From Planctomycetota bacterium (GTDB lineage Bacteria > Planctomycetota > Phycisphaerae > Phycisphaerales > Phycisphaeraceae): a stretch of 64,000 nucleotides of DNA. The stretch is taken from positions 1-64,000 of the forward strand of contig JAJRRC010000060.1 of assembly GCA_024279865.1 (NCBI GenBank), given 5' to 3'. The notes beneath the pieces were generated by a model. That model saw only the letters and a program-made list of their open reading frames with translations, was not told the origin of the DNA and ran no database searches. Of this stretch, positions 33,613-42,542 are shown piece by piece. Position 1 is the first letter of the stretch. The number at the start of each line of letters is the position of its first letter. A program made the translations under genes and the position numbers.

Positions 33613-34812
33613 TTAATCCAGATTCAAGTTGTTCAGCGGTTCACCCACTGCGATGATTTCCCAACGCTTGATGTCCCATTTGGGCGAAATGGGGAGTCGA
33701 ACGCCAAATTCCACCCGCTGGCGTGCGTTGGTTTGGCGGTCCCATTTGACAATCCACAGGGCCAGATCGTCCTCGTTGGCATCTTTGGCATGAATGGCAA
33801 ACACAGAGCGTCGCAAGGCTTTGGACAAGGGGTTGTACGCGGTGATTTTCAGGAATGCTTCATCGTGTGTGCCAGAGGACTCAACCAATGGATCTTCCAA
33901 AATGACATCGGATTGGAGAGTGGACTCGACTTCCACATAGCTGGCAACTTTGATGGTTCGGTCCGCCAGTGATTTGGGAACCGATACTTTGAGGTTTTGA
34001 GGGTAGCTTAGTTGCGGAGCTGTTCCCCCGAGCAAGGCCAAGGCCTGTTGGGCTTTGGCGAAAACGCGGTTGTGGCTGTCGATCAGTGATAAATGGACAA
34101 TCAAGACTTGGGCTGTTTGGTGGGATTTGACCGTTAACTCTGCAAGGTAAAGAGTCGAGCCATCGTCCCGAGTCACAAAAGTACCTGGTTGGAGGTCGAA
34201 GCCTGTCTGGCTTGAAGGAGGATCAAATGGTTCGTCCATGGTGCGCCAAAACGGCGAAGCAAGACGTTCTGCCTGAAGCAGTATCATATTGGGGTCAATG
34301 TTCGTGGCACGGGAGGGCGTTGAATCGGCGGTGTCGGTTCGTTGCATCCAAAGAACATAGAACGTTCCTAGAATTACCATGAAAACCAAAACGCCGGTAA
34401 TAATCATGCGATAGATCGTTGTTTTGCGATGTCGCTTGGCGCGATGGCTGGCGATCATGGCCTGCACCGGTTCAGGGGGTTTGGGGGGCGATGGCCGATG
34501 GAGTGTGGGGTCTTGGTCTGGCGTTAAAAATGCGGGTTCTTCATTGGCTGTCGGTTGGGGTGGTGTCGGGGCTGTTGCCGATGGTTGCACGGGCTGAGGT
34601 CGCAGAGGAACAGGAGGTTTGGTCGCAGTTCCGCCGAGCAGCAATGGGTTGGGGGTCTCGCCCTCAGGATCAGGATGTGCATCTGTCTGATGGATCTGTT
34701 CACTGAGGATTTGAAACAGATGCTTGCACTCAAGACATGTAGCATGAGCCCCCGCCCGAACGAAAGAGTGGCGTTGTTTATGGTGGCAAGCTGGACAAGT
34801 CAGTTCGTACAT
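33613..34812 (-). CDS. zinc-ribbon membrane protein, unknown function
   Basis: 399 residues. An N-terminal zinc ribbon (LTCPACHHKQRHSF...CLECKHLF) and a long Pro-rich linker (residues ~45-115) lead to a single membrane helix (IITGVLVFMVILGTFYVLW). The extracytoplasmic C-terminal domain of about 240 residues is beta-rich (FVTRDDGSTLYLAELTVKS; VEVESTLQSDVIL). This zinc-ribbon, linker, helix, domain plan is typical of planctomycete proteins of unknown function. The start at 34812 is preceded by a -10 hexamer at 6 nt. Confidence 0.7.
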   Translation of the reverse strand: MYELTCPACHHKQRHSFVRAGAHATCLECKHLFQILSEQIHQTDAHPDPEGETPNPLLLGGTATKPPVPLRPQPVQPSATAPTPPQPTANEEPAFLTPDQDPTLHRPSPPKPPEPVQAMIASHRAKRHRKTTIYRMIITGVLVFMVILGTFYVLWMQRTDTADSTPSRATNIDPNMILLQAERLASPFWRTMDEPFDPPSSQTGFDLQPGTFVTRDDGSTLYLAELTVKSHQTAQVLIVHLSLIDSHNRVFAKAQQALALLGGTAPQLSYPQNLKVSVPKSLADRTIKVASYVEVESTLQSDVILEDPLVESSGTHDEAFLKITAYNPLSKALRRSVFAIHAKDANEDDLALWIVKWDRQTNARQRVEFGVRLPISPKWDIKRWEIIAVGEPLNNLNLD

Positions 34813-34818
34813 CGCGGT

Positions 34819-34824
34819 ATTATC
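34819..34824 (-). promoter_or_regulatory. -10 hexamer for leaderless start
   Basis: GATAAT on the minus strand, exactly 6 nt before the ATG at 34812, with no Shine-Dalgarno sequence. Confidence 0.45.
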
Positions 34825-34879
34825 TTAACTTATGAAACATTTTCTGGCACTTCACGGCCGCAGGTGAAATTCTTCGCAG

Positions 34880-34905
34880 ACACCCTTGACCAAGGTCAAG
34901 GGTGT
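34880..34905. promoter_or_regulatory. 26-bp near-perfect palindrome upstream of moaA
   Basis: ACACCCTTGACC AA GGTCAAGGGTGT: perfect 12-bp arms with a 2-base centre. It sits in the 362-bp gap between divergent genes (34813-35174). No T-run follows, so it may be an operator for a dimeric regulator rather than a terminator. The rest of the gap is AT-rich and shows no gene. Confidence 0.5.
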
Positions 34906-35158
34906 TTGGGATTGATTCAATACGCCTTAAGGACTATCACTTTAGCACGCTTAACCCACAATACAATTCATGGATGTGAGGTTTTTTTTTTAGGCATTGA
35001 AAAAGTTGTAAAGACTTATCAGTTCAGCCTCCGTGAATCAACAACCGGGTGTTTTTTTGGAAGTTTCTATTCAACGCCAAGGATCATAATCCTTCCTCTT
35101 TTTTATATCGGGCAGAGCCGGTTTATTCTTAATATTCGAATTGAAGTGCCGTGTTCCC

Positions 35159-35164
35159 TATAAT
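35159..35164 (+). promoter_or_regulatory. -10 hexamer of moaA
   Basis: A perfect TATAAT ending 10 nt before ATG 35175, which would leave a leader of only about 4 nt. No canonical -35 box at 17 bp. Confidence 0.5.
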
Positions 35165-35174
35165 CCATCCACTC

Positions 35175-36254
35175 ATGACTGTTGCACTTCACATTTTAGA
35201 GACCGGGCCGGTGCGGCCGCTGTTCGCCCAAGGGCCACGATCCCTAGAGATGGTCAAGCTATTACGGGTTTCTGTCACTGATCGCTGCAATTTACGCTGT
35301 ATGTACTGTATGCCTGAAGAAGGGATGGCTTTTTCTCCGAAAAGTGATTGCCTCTCAGCCTCGGAATTAATCGAAGTCGCGGCAGCGGCGGTGGGCGTGG
35401 GGATTAACCATCTAAAAATCACCGGCGGAGAACCAACCGTTCGCCAAGACCTCCTCAGGATTGTCCAAGGGTTTGCGGACCTCAATCCCACCGACCTCTC
35501 CATGACCACCAATGCCATGACCCTCGACCGTCAAGCATCCGATTTACGCAACGCAGGCTTGGACCGTTTGACCATCAGTTGGGACTCCGCCCATCCCGCT
35601 CGCCTCGCACGCATTGCCGGGGCAGTGAAGGTCACCGAACCGCAACAGCTTGCCCATGAACGAGGCAACGTCTTATTAGAACGCTTGCATCGCGGCATCG
35701 ACGCGGCCATGGACGCAGGGTTTGATCGCCTCAAATTTAACATGGTCGTGATCAACGGCATCAACGATGACGAAGTGGTCGACTTCGCCCGTCGAACCAT
35801 CGAAAACAATTGGACCATTCGGTTTATCGAGTACATGCCCTTGGGAGACAGCCAGCTCACCACCATTGACAACGGCGAGGCGGCGACCCTTGAGACCCAA
35901 ACCGTCAAAGCGCGAATCGAAAAAACGCTAGGCCCCCTCGAACCCGCTGACAAAGACACCGAAGCAGGTGTCGGTCCCGCAGCCATCTATCGCTTCAAAG
36001 GAGCTGCTGGGCGATTGGGCTTTATCAGTGCCATGAGCCAGCCGTTTTGTGAAACATGCAACCGCTTGCGTTTGACGGCCGCCGGTGAATTGCGGGCCTG
36101 CTTATTTGACGGGGAAGAAGTCAGTGTTCTGCCCGCACTAAGGCCCAAAGTGCAAACCGCGAGCCTTGTCGACCTCATGAAAAAATGTGTCAGCCAAAAA
36201 CCCGAAACTCACTCCAATCACGGCAATCGAGCCATGAGCCAACTCGGCGGGTGA
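35175..36254 (+). CDS. moaA: GTP 3',8-cyclase (molybdenum cofactor step 1)
   Basis: Radical-SAM enzyme converting GTP to 3',8-cyclo-GTP for molybdopterin synthesis. The N-terminal SAM cluster motif is CNLRCMYCMPEEG, and the family's KITGGEPTVRQDL follows. The second [4Fe-4S] site is CETCNRLRLTAAGELRACLF. The C-terminal Gly-Gly tail required for activation is present (SQLGG). About 359 residues; an insert near residue 150 makes it slightly longer than usual. No other moa or mob gene is nearby. Confidence 0.93.
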   Translation: MTVALHILETGPVRPLFAQGPRSLEMVKLLRVSVTDRCNLRCMYCMPEEGMAFSPKSDCLSASELIEVAAAAVGVGINHLKITGGEPTVRQDLLRIVQGFADLNPTDLSMTTNAMTLDRQASDLRNAGLDRLTISWDSAHPARLARIAGAVKVTEPQQLAHERGNVLLERLHRGIDAAMDAGFDRLKFNMVVINGINDDEVVDFARRTIENNWTIRFIEYMPLGDSQLTTIDNGEAATLETQTVKARIEKTLGPLEPADKDTEAGVGPAAIYRFKGAAGRLGFISAMSQPFCETCNRLRLTAAGELRACLFDGEEVSVLPALRPKVQTASLVDLMKKCVSQKPETHSNHGNRAMSQLGG

Positions 36255-36324
36255 GCGTTTGTGAGAGCGTAACGAATTCAACTGTAGCATTTGAAAAAAC
36301 GAATCTTCGGGCTCTGTATTGCCA

Positions 36325-36351
36325 TAGCCGCAAGCTAACAGCTTGCGCGTC
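36325..36351. repeat. REP-like palindrome
   Basis: TAGCCGCAAGCT AAC AGCTTGCGCG: a 7-bp stem of the CAAGC subtype. Confidence 0.75.
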
Positions 36352-36446
36352 TTAAGAACACAAAAAACGCTATAGGCGGTTTTGTGATGCTTTAGGCAAA
36401 ACTTGATTCAGTTTGATTGGGTTGGTTGTGTGGTGCTTTTGTGCCG

Positions 36447-36782
36447 TCAAAAATTGTCATGTTGCATTTGGGATTGAAGTTGTTCTTTGGTGATAAATTC
36501 TCCATTTTCTCCCATGCGAAAAACTGTCAAATGAATAAAACTTCGGTCTATCAAGAGAAGAGGAAGGTAGAAAAACCCCAGTAGCGAAGGGTATTCCGTT
36601 TTGATCCGACCCGTGGGGCTTGGTGTGCGATTTTCACAACCAAGTGGATGCCAGTATCCACGCCCATCTAATGTGGCAGAGGTCAGCATGACGTAACGTC
36701 CTTTGGCACTGAGTATGGTATATGATCCAACGTAGGCAACCAAAAGTAGAGTGACGATTATCCAAGCATGAGTTTTTTTCAT
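36447..36782 (-). CDS. small exported or membrane protein, unknown function
   Basis: 111 residues. It has an N-terminal membrane helix or signal (AWIIVTLLLVAYVGSYTIL) and a second hydrophobic segment near residue 70 (LLGFFYLPLLLIDRSF). No family recognised. It lies 36 bp downstream of the KefB-type antiporter gene on the same strand and may be co-transcribed with it. Confidence 0.5.
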   Translation of the reverse strand: MKKTHAWIIVTLLLVAYVGSYTILSAKGRYVMLTSATLDGRGYWHPLGCENRTPSPTGRIKTEYPSLLGFFYLPLLLIDRSFIHLTVFRMGENGEFITKEQLQSQMQHDNF

Positions 36783-36818
36783 GATATTATTTTGCTTGCA
36801 TTACCGGTGATAGGTATT

Positions 36819-38804
36819 TCACCCTTCGGCCACCAACGCATTGATTGCCTCGGCAATTTTTTGAGTCGAGCCCAGTACAAAAAGGACATCCTCTGCATGC
36901 AAAGGTGTCTGGCCGCCTGGGTTTGATAGCGTGTCCCCGTTGCGTTGAATGGCCACGACCGAAACTTCATAGTGCTTTCTTAAATCAATTTCCGCGAGTG
37001 TTTTTCCAATGCACGGGGAGCCTTGGGTGATCCGAAACGTACTGATGTCCACATCTTGAAGATAGGGTTTTAAATCTGAAAATGCAGCAGATGTTCTAGA
37101 GAGATTGCGGAACATTTCGTAACTGTCTGCTCGGATTTCCGTGACGAGCGTTTCAATTTTATCTCGAGGAATTAAGTATTTGGTCAGCACGCGGGTGAAA
37201 ATTTCAATGGACGTTTCAAACTCCTCAGGAATGACCTCGTTGGCACCGAGGTGGTACAACGACTTCATTTCTTCAAGGTAACGGCTACGCACAATCAAAT
37301 GGACCTGCGGGTTGAGCCGGCGAACCAGTTCAGTCACGCGACGGGTCGAGGCTGGGTCATTGATGGCGGCGACAACGATCCGTGCTTCTTTGATGTTCGC
37401 ATGTTCAAGGACGATGGCTTGGGTCGAATCGCCATAGGAAATAGGCTCGCCACGGGCTTGTTCTTTTCGCACGGTTTGCGGGTTCATTTCAAGGATCAGG
37501 TAGGGGATGCCCGATAGTCGTGCTGCGTGGGCGACGTTGCGGCCGTTGACGCCGAAGCCAATGATAATCAGGTGGTCTTTGATCTTTTCTGTGGGTATTT
37601 CGACTGCAGGATGAAACCCCCCGATCAACCGGGCAGGTAGGGGGAGTTTTAAAACCCAGTCTGCCATGCGTGGTGAAAGGATGATTAAAAACGGGGTCGC
37701 CGCCATGCTCAAGACTGAGAATGCCAGAAACATTTGGTACGTATTGCCGCCGAGCAGGCCATGCTCAACGCCTGTTCGTGAGAGGATAAATGAAAACTCG
37801 CCCACTTGGCTTAACGCGAGCCCCGTCAGGATGGCGGTCCGTAACGGCCTGCCTAGGCATAGCGCAGCGATGCAAGCGGCGACAGCTTTTAGTATCAGCA
37901 CACCCGCGGTGATCAGGAAAATGGTCCAGGGTTGTTCCAGCAGGAAATCGACATCCAGAAGCATGCCGATGGACACAAAAAAGAAGCTGGTAAAGACGTC
38001 GCGGAACGGCAAAATATTGCCCAACGCCCGATGACTGTATTTCGATTCAGAAATAATCAAGCCCGCCAGGAAAGCTCCCAAGGCCAGCGAGAGTCCTGCC
38101 TTGGAAGTAAGCCATGCCACGCCGAAGCAAATCACAACAATGCTTAAAAGAAAGAGTTCTTGGTTACGCGTTCTTGCCACATGGTACAGAACCCGTGGGA
38201 CGATCCATTTGGTACTCACAATGACCAGCAGAATAATGCCAATGCCTTTGGCTAGAAGAAAGAAAAGGGCGCCTTCAAGGTTGCCCGCAGTGCCTGCAAG
38301 CAGAGGGGTGACCAAGATCATCGGCACAATAATGATGTCCTGGAAAATCAAGATGCCCAGTGTGGTGCGACCATGAGGACTATCGACCTCGGCTCGATCC
38401 TGAATCAGTTTAAGGACAATGGCCGTGCTACTCAGTGCCACGAGAAACCCTAGGAAAACAGCCTGCCCGGGCGATTGGCCCAGTTTCCATGTGATAAAAA
38501 AAGTCGCCCCAAAGGTGAGGAGTACCTGCAGTGAACCTCCAATTAAGATGGCTCGACGGATGCGTAGTAATTTTTTAAATGAGAATTCGATGCCGATGGT
38601 AAAGAGCAGCAGGACGATGCCGACTTCTGCGAGGATTTCAACTTCATGGACTGCCTTGATAAGTTGAAAGCCGTAAGGCCCCACGATGATGCCAGTGAAC
38701 AAAAAGCCCACCAACGCGGGGATATGAAATCGATGACATACAAAGAGGGCTGCGATAGCCATTCCAAAGATAATGACAATGTCATTGAGAAGCGGTATTT
38801 CCAT
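36819..38804 (-). CDS. CPA2 (KefB/YbaL-type) cation:proton antiporter with RCK domains
   Basis: 661 residues. Twelve to thirteen membrane helices form the Na+/H+-exchanger fold (IPALVGFLFTGIIVGPYG near the start; ILIFQDIIIVP with the ion-binding aspartate; GAFLAGLIISES). A cytoplasmic RCK-N domain follows near residue 410 (IIIGFGVNGRNVAHAA), and an RCK-C domain lies near 570-655. It exchanges K+ or Na+ for H+ under nucleotide or ligand control. It is one of several RCK-regulated ion transporters in the window (Trk and ClC genes). Confidence 0.9.
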   Translation of the reverse strand: MEIPLLNDIVIIFGMAIAALFVCHRFHIPALVGFLFTGIIVGPYGFQLIKAVHEVEILAEVGIVLLLFTIGIEFSFKKLLRIRRAILIGGSLQVLLTFGATFFITWKLGQSPGQAVFLGFLVALSSTAIVLKLIQDRAEVDSPHGRTTLGILIFQDIIIVPMILVTPLLAGTAGNLEGALFFLLAKGIGIILLVIVSTKWIVPRVLYHVARTRNQELFLLSIVVICFGVAWLTSKAGLSLALGAFLAGLIISESKYSHRALGNILPFRDVFTSFFFVSIGMLLDVDFLLEQPWTIFLITAGVLILKAVAACIAALCLGRPLRTAILTGLALSQVGEFSFILSRTGVEHGLLGGNTYQMFLAFSVLSMAATPFLIILSPRMADWVLKLPLPARLIGGFHPAVEIPTEKIKDHLIIIGFGVNGRNVAHAARLSGIPYLILEMNPQTVRKEQARGEPISYGDSTQAIVLEHANIKEARIVVAAINDPASTRRVTELVRRLNPQVHLIVRSRYLEEMKSLYHLGANEVIPEEFETSIEIFTRVLTKYLIPRDKIETLVTEIRADSYEMFRNLSRTSAAFSDLKPYLQDVDISTFRITQGSPCIGKTLAEIDLRKHYEVSVVAIQRNGDTLSNPGGQTPLHAEDVLFVLGSTQKIAEAINALVAEG

Positions 38805-38810
38805 AGGATC

Positions 38811-38816
38811 ATCTTA
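38811..38816 (-). promoter_or_regulatory. -10 hexamer for leaderless start
   Basis: TAAGAT on the minus strand, exactly 6 nt before the ATG at 38804, with no Shine-Dalgarno sequence. Confidence 0.4.
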
Positions 38817-38847
38817 CCTTCGAATTGTGTTCAAAAATTTATAGCTT

Positions 38848-40122
38848 TTATGCACGGCCAGAGAATCGCAGCCCGCCAGTGATCGGAAGGTCCGGAATCT
38901 CAATGGGCTTTTGAGTGAACACCTGTTTATAAATAGAGGTCATGTTGTCGGTAAAACGCTGTTTTGAAAAAAAACTATAGGCTTCATGGCGGGCGGCATC
39001 GCGTAATTTCCATGCCAATTGTTCATCGGTGAAAACCCGTTGCAACTGGCCTGAAAGATGACGGGTTTCGCCAGGCTTGACGAACAGGGTATTGTGTCGG
39101 TCTTCGAGAATTTCGCTCGTCGCGTAGCTGGCCTCGCCGATCAGAGGCACACCCCCAGCCATCGCCCAGAGCATGCTCAGGCCACTGCCGCCTTGGTCCA
39201 GACAAATTGCTGCATCACAGGCTGGTAGAACTTTCCACGGCTGATCGACCAAGGGGGTGGTGAGGACCTGATGCTCAGCCTCCATTGGACGCATGGCATT
39301 GAGGCTTCGCAAGCGATGACGCTGGTCAGGATGAACCAATAAATGAAGTTTGGTTTTCGGCATGGCTGCATTGGCCAGCCCCAAGGCCAGTGTGCCGATG
39401 GCTGCGTCCGTGGCGGTCGGAGGATCACTCAAAAGCAGGACCACCCGATCTGTCTGAGCAACTTCCCATGAACTACGCAAACACTCACGCTGGTCACGTT
39501 GAATCCAACTCATATCCAGACCCGGACGAAGGACGTGCACGATTTTAGGATCAACGCCTCCGCCAAGTAACTCGCGGCGAATCGTCGAAGAAACACACAA
39601 AATAGTCACTCCCCCCCCGGAAGCCCCCCCGCCCCCGGAAGTTTCCCCGGAAGCCTCCTTGGCAGTTCCCTCGGGATTTTTTGGGGAATCGCTCTCTGTG
39701 TTTTCTGTGGTGGTTTTGGCGGGCTGGCCGGACCCTTCGTTTGTCATCATGCTCAACCAGTGAATCTGACGGCAAGTGGGACGGGTGGTGACCGTGAGTA
39801 TCTTGGGCGTTTGCCGATAGAGCAGCATCGCCAAAGACAATGAGCCAATCGACCAGCAATGAACCACGTCCGGCTGTTGACGCTGATGACGCATCCAATG
39901 GTGCATCCGAGGCCACCCTGCAACGGCTTGTCCAAACGGCACACCGAGAAGGTCAATGTGAGGGAGGTTGGGGGAAAGGTCCACCGTCTGGGCGGCTCGC
40001 TCAAGCGGTTCGCCGCCTAGAAGCATGACCTGATGCTCAGATTGTCTGGCATGCGCCAAAAGCGAGAGCGTGGTGGGGTGAGCCTGCTCACTGGCCTGAT
40101 TGATGAGGTGGAGAATACGCAT
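38848..40122 (-). CDS. family-4-like glycosyltransferase with low-complexity insertion
   Basis: 424 residues with GT-B fold features. The N-terminal domain starts MRILHLINQASEQ and has VVHCWSIGSLSLAMLL. The C-terminal domain carries ILRPGLD-type and donor-site features (GSGLSMLWAMAGGVPLIGEASYATSEILEDRHNTLFV in context). Between them (about residues 126-168) lies a Thr/Ser/Glu/Gly-rich stretch ending SGGGGASGGGV, produced by the GC-rich repeat; it probably sits in the inter-domain linker. The acceptor is unknown. It is 5 bp after the lipoprotein gene at 40128. Confidence 0.78.
   Translation of the reverse strand: MRILHLINQASEQAHPTTLSLLAHARQSEHQVMLLGGEPLERAAQTVDLSPNLPHIDLLGVPFGQAVAGWPRMHHWMRHQRQQPDVVHCWSIGSLSLAMLLYRQTPKILTVTTRPTCRQIHWLSMMTNEGSGQPAKTTTENTESDSPKNPEGTAKEASGETSGGGGASGGGVTILCVSSTIRRELLGGGVDPKIVHVLRPGLDMSWIQRDQRECLRSSWEVAQTDRVVLLLSDPPTATDAAIGTLALGLANAAMPKTKLHLLVHPDQRHRLRSLNAMRPMEAEHQVLTTPLVDQPWKVLPACDAAICLDQGGSGLSMLWAMAGGVPLIGEASYATSEILEDRHNTLFVKPGETRHLSGQLQRVFTDEQLAWKLRDAARHEAYSFFSKQRFTDNMTSIYKQVFTQKPIEIPDLPITGGLRFSGRA
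39608..39662. repeat. GC-rich repeat inside glycosyltransferase gene
   Basis: CTCCCCCCCCGGAAGCC and further CCCCCGGAAGT/C units. Read on the coding (minus) strand it encodes the Gly/Ser-rich linker. Confidence 0.7.
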
Positions 40123-40127
40123 GGGAA

Positions 40128-40796
40128 TTAGAGGTCGTCTGGAATATGTTTGTAGAACAGTTTGGCGACGGCGATGCCGATTTCATTGGCCAGTTGACGC
40201 ATGAGCATGCGATGGGTGCCTGTATCAAGGTCCATTTGAACCACGCGTGGGAGTTTGACCACCAGGCGATAGCCTTGGCTTGAGGCTGCAATGGCATCAA
40301 TGTCACGGGCTGCGGAGATGGGCGGAAAGATGCGGATGCCTTGATGAATATCCATAACTTTGATGGTGATGATGGCTTGTGGGTTTAGAATGCCCATCTG
40401 GGAGCCAAGCTGAATTTGGTCAATGTTCACATGGATCATCTGCGAGGCATTGAGTTGCGTCCCGATTTGATCCAGGGGCGTTTGGTCAAAGGCATCGCCT
40501 AGGCGGGCTTGGATCTTTCGGATTTCACGGTAGGAGACGGATTGGCCTTCTTTTAAAACTTTCTGATGAATTAAATCATGCCCCACACGTTCAGCGATGG
40601 TGCCTGTGAGGGCTGGATCGCCGAGTTGTTTGTTCGTGTCATCCACAAGGATGGCTGTGCGAACAGTTGCCAGTTCACAAAGTGGTTTTTGATAAGCTGG
40701 AAAGAAAGAATCCAAGACATAGGCTGGGTATTGGCACCCCCCAGCCATGCACAGGACGCTGATGAGAAAGAAGATTGATTTGCGATGTTGGATCAT
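40128..40796 (-). CDS. lipoprotein, unknown function
   Basis: 222 residues with a lipoprotein signal peptide ending in the lipobox CMAGGC (cysteine near residue 21). The mature part is a mixed alpha/beta domain with LATVRTAILVDDTNK, then QLNASQMIHVNIDQIQL. It resembles its upstream neighbour in layout, suggesting paralogues. Its start overlaps the upstream stop by ATGA. No function recognised. Confidence 0.7.
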   Translation of the reverse strand: MIQHRKSIFFLISVLCMAGGCQYPAYVLDSFFPAYQKPLCELATVRTAILVDDTNKQLGDPALTGTIAERVGHDLIHQKVLKEGQSVSYREIRKIQARLGDAFDQTPLDQIGTQLNASQMIHVNIDQIQLGSQMGILNPQAIITIKVMDIHQGIRIFPPISAARDIDAIAASSQGYRLVVKLPRVVQMDLDTGTHRMLMRQLANEIGIAVAKLFYKHIPDDL

Positions 40797-41431
40797 TTTT
40801 TAGCTGCTGTATGGTCGGAAAAAAGGTTCGCCACCGTTGTGGTAAATTGGCCAAGGAGGCCCATGCGGAAGGAACTTTCTTCTGCCTGAAGAACGCCGAT
40901 GGAAGTATCGGGAGGATAAACGGTTTTGACCGTGGTGCTGAAGGTCAAATTATTGGGGTCGTCCGCTTCTGCCTCAGCGACGCTGACATTGGCAACTGCC
41001 ACGCCACGCCAAACATGGCTATTGCCTTTGTCGTGCATGTTGTATTGGACTAGGTCAATGATGATGAGCCGGTCCACATTGAGGCGTTTGAGCAGTGGGC
41101 CATAGGGCGACGTTGTCCAGTACGGATTTTGTTCTTGAAAGGCAATGACTTGTCTGGGGTCCACCGGTCGGGCCGAGGGGATATTCGTCGCCAGTTGTCG
41201 GGTGACTGCCTGACAAATGGCTGAGGCTGCTTCAGGGCTTTGATAAAGCGTGTATTCGTCTGCTGCGACGAGGACGGCAAACCGTTTGTTTTCCATCTCT
41301 TTGTATTGGGCGTGGACCTTTTGAGTCGGATTGTCCCCAACAGCAATAAACGAAGCAAAGCTAATCAACTCGCAGCCAGCAAGGCCAACCGCCAGAGTCA
41401 CCAACAGACAGATTAGAAAAAAGTGTTTCAT
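40793..41431 (-). CDS. lipoprotein, unknown function, paralogue of the next gene
   Basis: 212 residues from ATG 41431, giving the signal peptide MKHFFLICLLVTLAVGLAGC with a classical lipobox. Longer in-frame starts would add about 33 residues before the signal peptide and are unlikely. The mature domain has RFAVLVAADEYTLY and LNVDRLIIIDLVQY, matching the plan of the downstream lipoprotein. First gene of a lipoprotein, lipoprotein, glycosyltransferase operon, so a cell-envelope role is plausible. Confidence 0.7.
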   Translation of the reverse strand: MKHFFLICLLVTLAVGLAGCELISFASFIAVGDNPTQKVHAQYKEMENKRFAVLVAADEYTLYQSPEAASAICQAVTRQLATNIPSARPVDPRQVIAFQEQNPYWTTSPYGPLLKRLNVDRLIIIDLVQYNMHDKGNSHVWRGVAVANVSVAEAEADDPNNLTFSTTVKTVYPPDTSIGVLQAEESSFRMGLLGQFTTTVANLFSDHTAAKK

Positions 41432-41819
41432 AAAGCTCTTTATCATTGACAGAAAGAGAGATCGCATCGTCCACAACCTGATATTGTGAATATCCCACCG
41501 GGAATGTCCAATAGACCATTCCCCAGGCATGTGGCAGGTGAGGCCCTTTGGGTCATCAGAAGGTTCGCAATGACAGACCCGCAGAAGTGAATAACTCTTT
41601 AAGGTACGGGTGATCAGCCAAAAGGAAAAAATCAGGACAAATTTGTAAAAAGACGATTTTAGACAAGCCTAGAAGTTTAATTCCGTCGTATTTTACCCAT
41701 TATCACGATTCGTTGCCCCTTCAAGTGGGCCCTTGTTAATAGAGCAAAGAGGTGAGCGAGGGGCATCTCGGGCGCAAAGCATGCATTCTCAAGACTGAGA
41801 ATTCGTAGGGATGTTTTTC
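41432..41819. other. intergenic stretch without recognised gene
   Basis: 388 bp upstream of the lipoprotein operon and downstream of the YgbA-like gene. It must hold the lipoprotein promoter. No repeat, tRNA-like fold or convincing small gene was seen. Confidence 0.4.
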
Positions 41820-42206
41820 TCAGTTGAACAGGTGCAGCAGGTAATCAAGTCTGCCACGGCAGATGAGTTTGATGCCTGAATACTTCATGACCTTGCGAAT
41901 GATCGCGCGATACCGAGGGTGGTAACAGTGGTTTGGGCAATGCTTGCACAAGGGCTTAGGTTGCATTTGGCAAGCACATCGTTTGACGAATGCATGGGTG
42001 GCCAACTTTTTGCAATCTGTGCATAAGTTTAGTGTTTGTCCGAGGATATCGTTCGTGTTGCCGTGGTGAGTGTATATTTCAATCGGCTTGTGGTCATGTT
42101 TGTGACCATGGCAATAAATTTCAATAAATTGGCAAACCGTCTTGATGTCCCGGCAAACGGCCTTGCTTGGGGCAGACGGGATTGTGGGTTTGTTTATCGC
42201 AACCAT
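41820..42206 (-). CDS. YgbA-like protein (nitrous-oxide-stimulated promoter family)
   Basis: 128 residues. The family pattern is visible: an N-terminal helix (DIKTVCQFIEIYCHGH), LCTDCKKLATHAF, CKHCPNHCYHPRYR and the end RAIIRKVMKYSGIKL. About ten cysteines and many histidines suggest a metal or iron-sulfur site. Known members such as E. coli YgbA are induced by nitric oxide through NsrR; the biochemical role is unsettled. ATG 42206 has GGAG about 9 nt upstream. Presence here suggests exposure to nitrogen oxides. Confidence 0.78.
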   Translation of the reverse strand: MVAINKPTIPSAPSKAVCRDIKTVCQFIEIYCHGHKHDHKPIEIYTHHGNTNDILGQTLNLCTDCKKLATHAFVKRCACQMQPKPLCKHCPNHCYHPRYRAIIRKVMKYSGIKLICRGRLDYLLHLFN

Positions 42207-42542
42207 TTCGTAAACTCCGCAGCAGATGAAAGAGGTCAGTCACCTTTCAGAGAGGCAACCTTTATGCCACTAGGAAGAAATATAGCCGCTTTGATTTTAT
42301 TTAGCCAGAAAAATAAGGATAAAATTATCTTTTTTATAAAAAAGGGTTTAAATAGTCACATTGGAAGTATTTTTCATGCTTCATTTTTGGGATGGATGCT
42401 TTTGGCGCGGAATTTGTAGGGCATTGTTGTTCAGCAAGGCAAAGGCTTGCTATGAAATGAGAACGGATATGAGCTGGCCACCCGTTTGCTTGCATGGATT
42501 GCGATGCGATGGTTGGAGGCCTTTGGGAGAACCAAACCAGTG
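42207..42542. other. AT-rich divergent intergenic region
   Basis: 336 bp between the YgbA-like gene and the first sensor gene, notably AT-rich around 42280-42360. It should contain both promoters. I could not identify a convincing NsrR, NorR or FNR-type operator by eye. Confidence 0.4.

Noticed and set aside
34555-35163. 202-codon open frame on the plus strand over the divergent region before moaA
   Set aside because: Half of it is antisense to the zinc-ribbon gene, the rest crosses a palindrome and AT-rich DNA, and the product shows no protein-like pattern.
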